Source: Hyphomonas sp.
GTDB taxonomy: Bacteria > Pseudomonadota > Alphaproteobacteria > Caulobacterales > Hyphomonadaceae
Assembly: GCA_029287305.1 (NCBI GenBank)
Contig: JARFRJ010000077.1
Location: forward strand, 1 to 6,987
Length of the DNA stretch: 6,987 nucleotides
Direction: 5' to 3'
Position 1 is the stretch's first letter; each line of letters begins with the position of its first letter. The notes beneath the pieces were generated by a model. That model searched no databases. It was given only the letters and a program-made list of their open reading frames with translations, and was not told the origin of the DNA. Below, piece by piece: positions 6,805 to 6,987 of this stretch. The position numbers and the translations under genes are program-made.

Positions 6805-6880
6805 GCCTTTAAAGGAGACCTCTGAATTTTGAATAATTATATATTATACAATGTATTATTGCTTCAATTCCTTTAAAGGC
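6805..6880. promoter_or_regulatory. Paired palindromes GCCTTTAAAGGA, candidate operators
   Basis: The 10-bp perfect palindrome CCTTTAAAGG appears at 6806-6815 and at 6870-6879. With one more base on each side the two sites are GCCTTTAAAGGA and TCCTTTAAAGGC, exact reverse complements, so they face each other. Their centres are 64 bp apart, about six turns of the helix, and the possible -10 boxes lie between them. This is the arrangement expected for a dimeric regulator that can bridge two sites, but no regulator gene is present here and the role is inferred. Confidence 0.5.
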
Positions 6881-6934
6881 CAATATTTGAACCGATTTTC
6901 CCTTCTTCCTCCCAGCAACATAAAGGATAAACCC

Positions 6935-6987
6935 ATGATAAAACTTGCACTTACCGGCACAGCGTCTCTTCTTTTTGCCCTCGCCGC
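6935..6987 (+). CDS. Start of a probable exported protein (runs off the window)
   Basis: An ATG at 6935, preceded by the ribosome site AAAGGA at 6922-6927 with a 7-base spacer, opens a frame that stays open to the window edge: MIKLALTGTASLLFALA. A lysine near the start followed by a hydrophobic, alanine-rich stretch is the shape of a Sec signal peptide, so the product is probably periplasmic, outer-membrane or secreted. Only 17 codons are present and the mature protein cannot be identified. It is the only plus-strand gene seen here and is divergent from the MBL hydrolase, with the MITE and the paired palindromes upstream of it. Confidence 0.7.
   Translation, partial: MIKLALTGTASLLFALA

Larger units (their letters stand above)
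6681..6934. other. AT-rich upstream region of the plus-strand gene
   Basis: This 254-bp stretch between the MITE and the last gene has no supported coding sequence and is visibly richer in A and T than the rest of the window, mostly from about 6735 to 6900. It holds a hairpin-like repeat (6760-6781) and two copies of a 12-bp palindrome (6805-6816 and 6869-6880). TACAAT (6847-6852) and TATTAT (6854-6859) are possible -10 boxes, but no well-spaced strong -35 box could be fixed by eye. It most likely carries the promoter and control sites of the gene at 6935. Confidence 0.55.

Noticed and set aside
1..6987. CRISPR arrays, tRNA or rRNA genes, defence or toxin-antitoxin modules
   Set aside because: No regularly spaced direct repeats, RNA-gene-like structure or matching protein families were seen on reading both strands; the genes present are core metabolism and secretion.

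Overview
The window looks like a chromosomal segment of an alphaproteobacterium. The proteins have an alphaproteobacterial flavour: Dxs, FPP synthase, a single-span LepB, and a class I adenylate-forming enzyme with an N-terminus typical of that class. Base composition is moderate in GC. The order might be Hyphomonadales/Maricaulales-like, but that is only a guess; nothing in the sequence is diagnostic for a genus. All clear genes but one lie on the minus strand.

Layout, in transcription order on the minus strand: an MBL-fold metallo-hydrolase with a C-terminal winged-helix-like tail (6397-5336), a 206-bp gap, signal peptidase I lepB (5129-4257), a histidine-phosphatase-superfamily protein (4211-3603), exonuclease VII small subunit xseB (3536-3285), farnesyl diphosphate synthase ispA (3284-2376), 1-deoxy-D-xylulose-5-phosphate synthase dxs (2296-374), and the first 86 codons of an acyl-CoA synthetase (260-1, running off the window). 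The gaps from lepB to dxs are 45, 66, 0 and 79 bp, which fits one operon. xseB-ispA-dxs is a widely conserved cluster joining the first committed enzyme of the MEP isoprenoid pathway (Dxs) to the C15 prenyl diphosphate synthase (IspA). The ispA start codon directly abuts the xseB stop codon (TAGATG), so translational coupling is likely.

The right end (6398-6934) is the non-coding, accessory-looking part. It holds a roughly 234-bp element with near-perfect terminal inverted repeats, flanked by or ending in TA and carrying no ORF: a good candidate for a miniature inverted-repeat transposable element (MITE). Beyond it is an AT-rich stretch with two 12-bp copies of one palindrome in opposite orientation, upstream of a plus-strand gene of which only the start is present (6935 onward, apparent signal peptide). 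A 20-bp sequence resembling the MITE terminus, differing only by transitions, overlaps the stop codon of the MBL gene at 5321-5340.

Most of the window is ordinary core metabolism and secretion. No convincing new multi-gene system is seen. The points worth a second look are the MITE and its possible relative, the paired palindromes, a cysteine-bearing insertion in LepB, and the histidine phosphatase placed between lepB and the isoprenoid genes.
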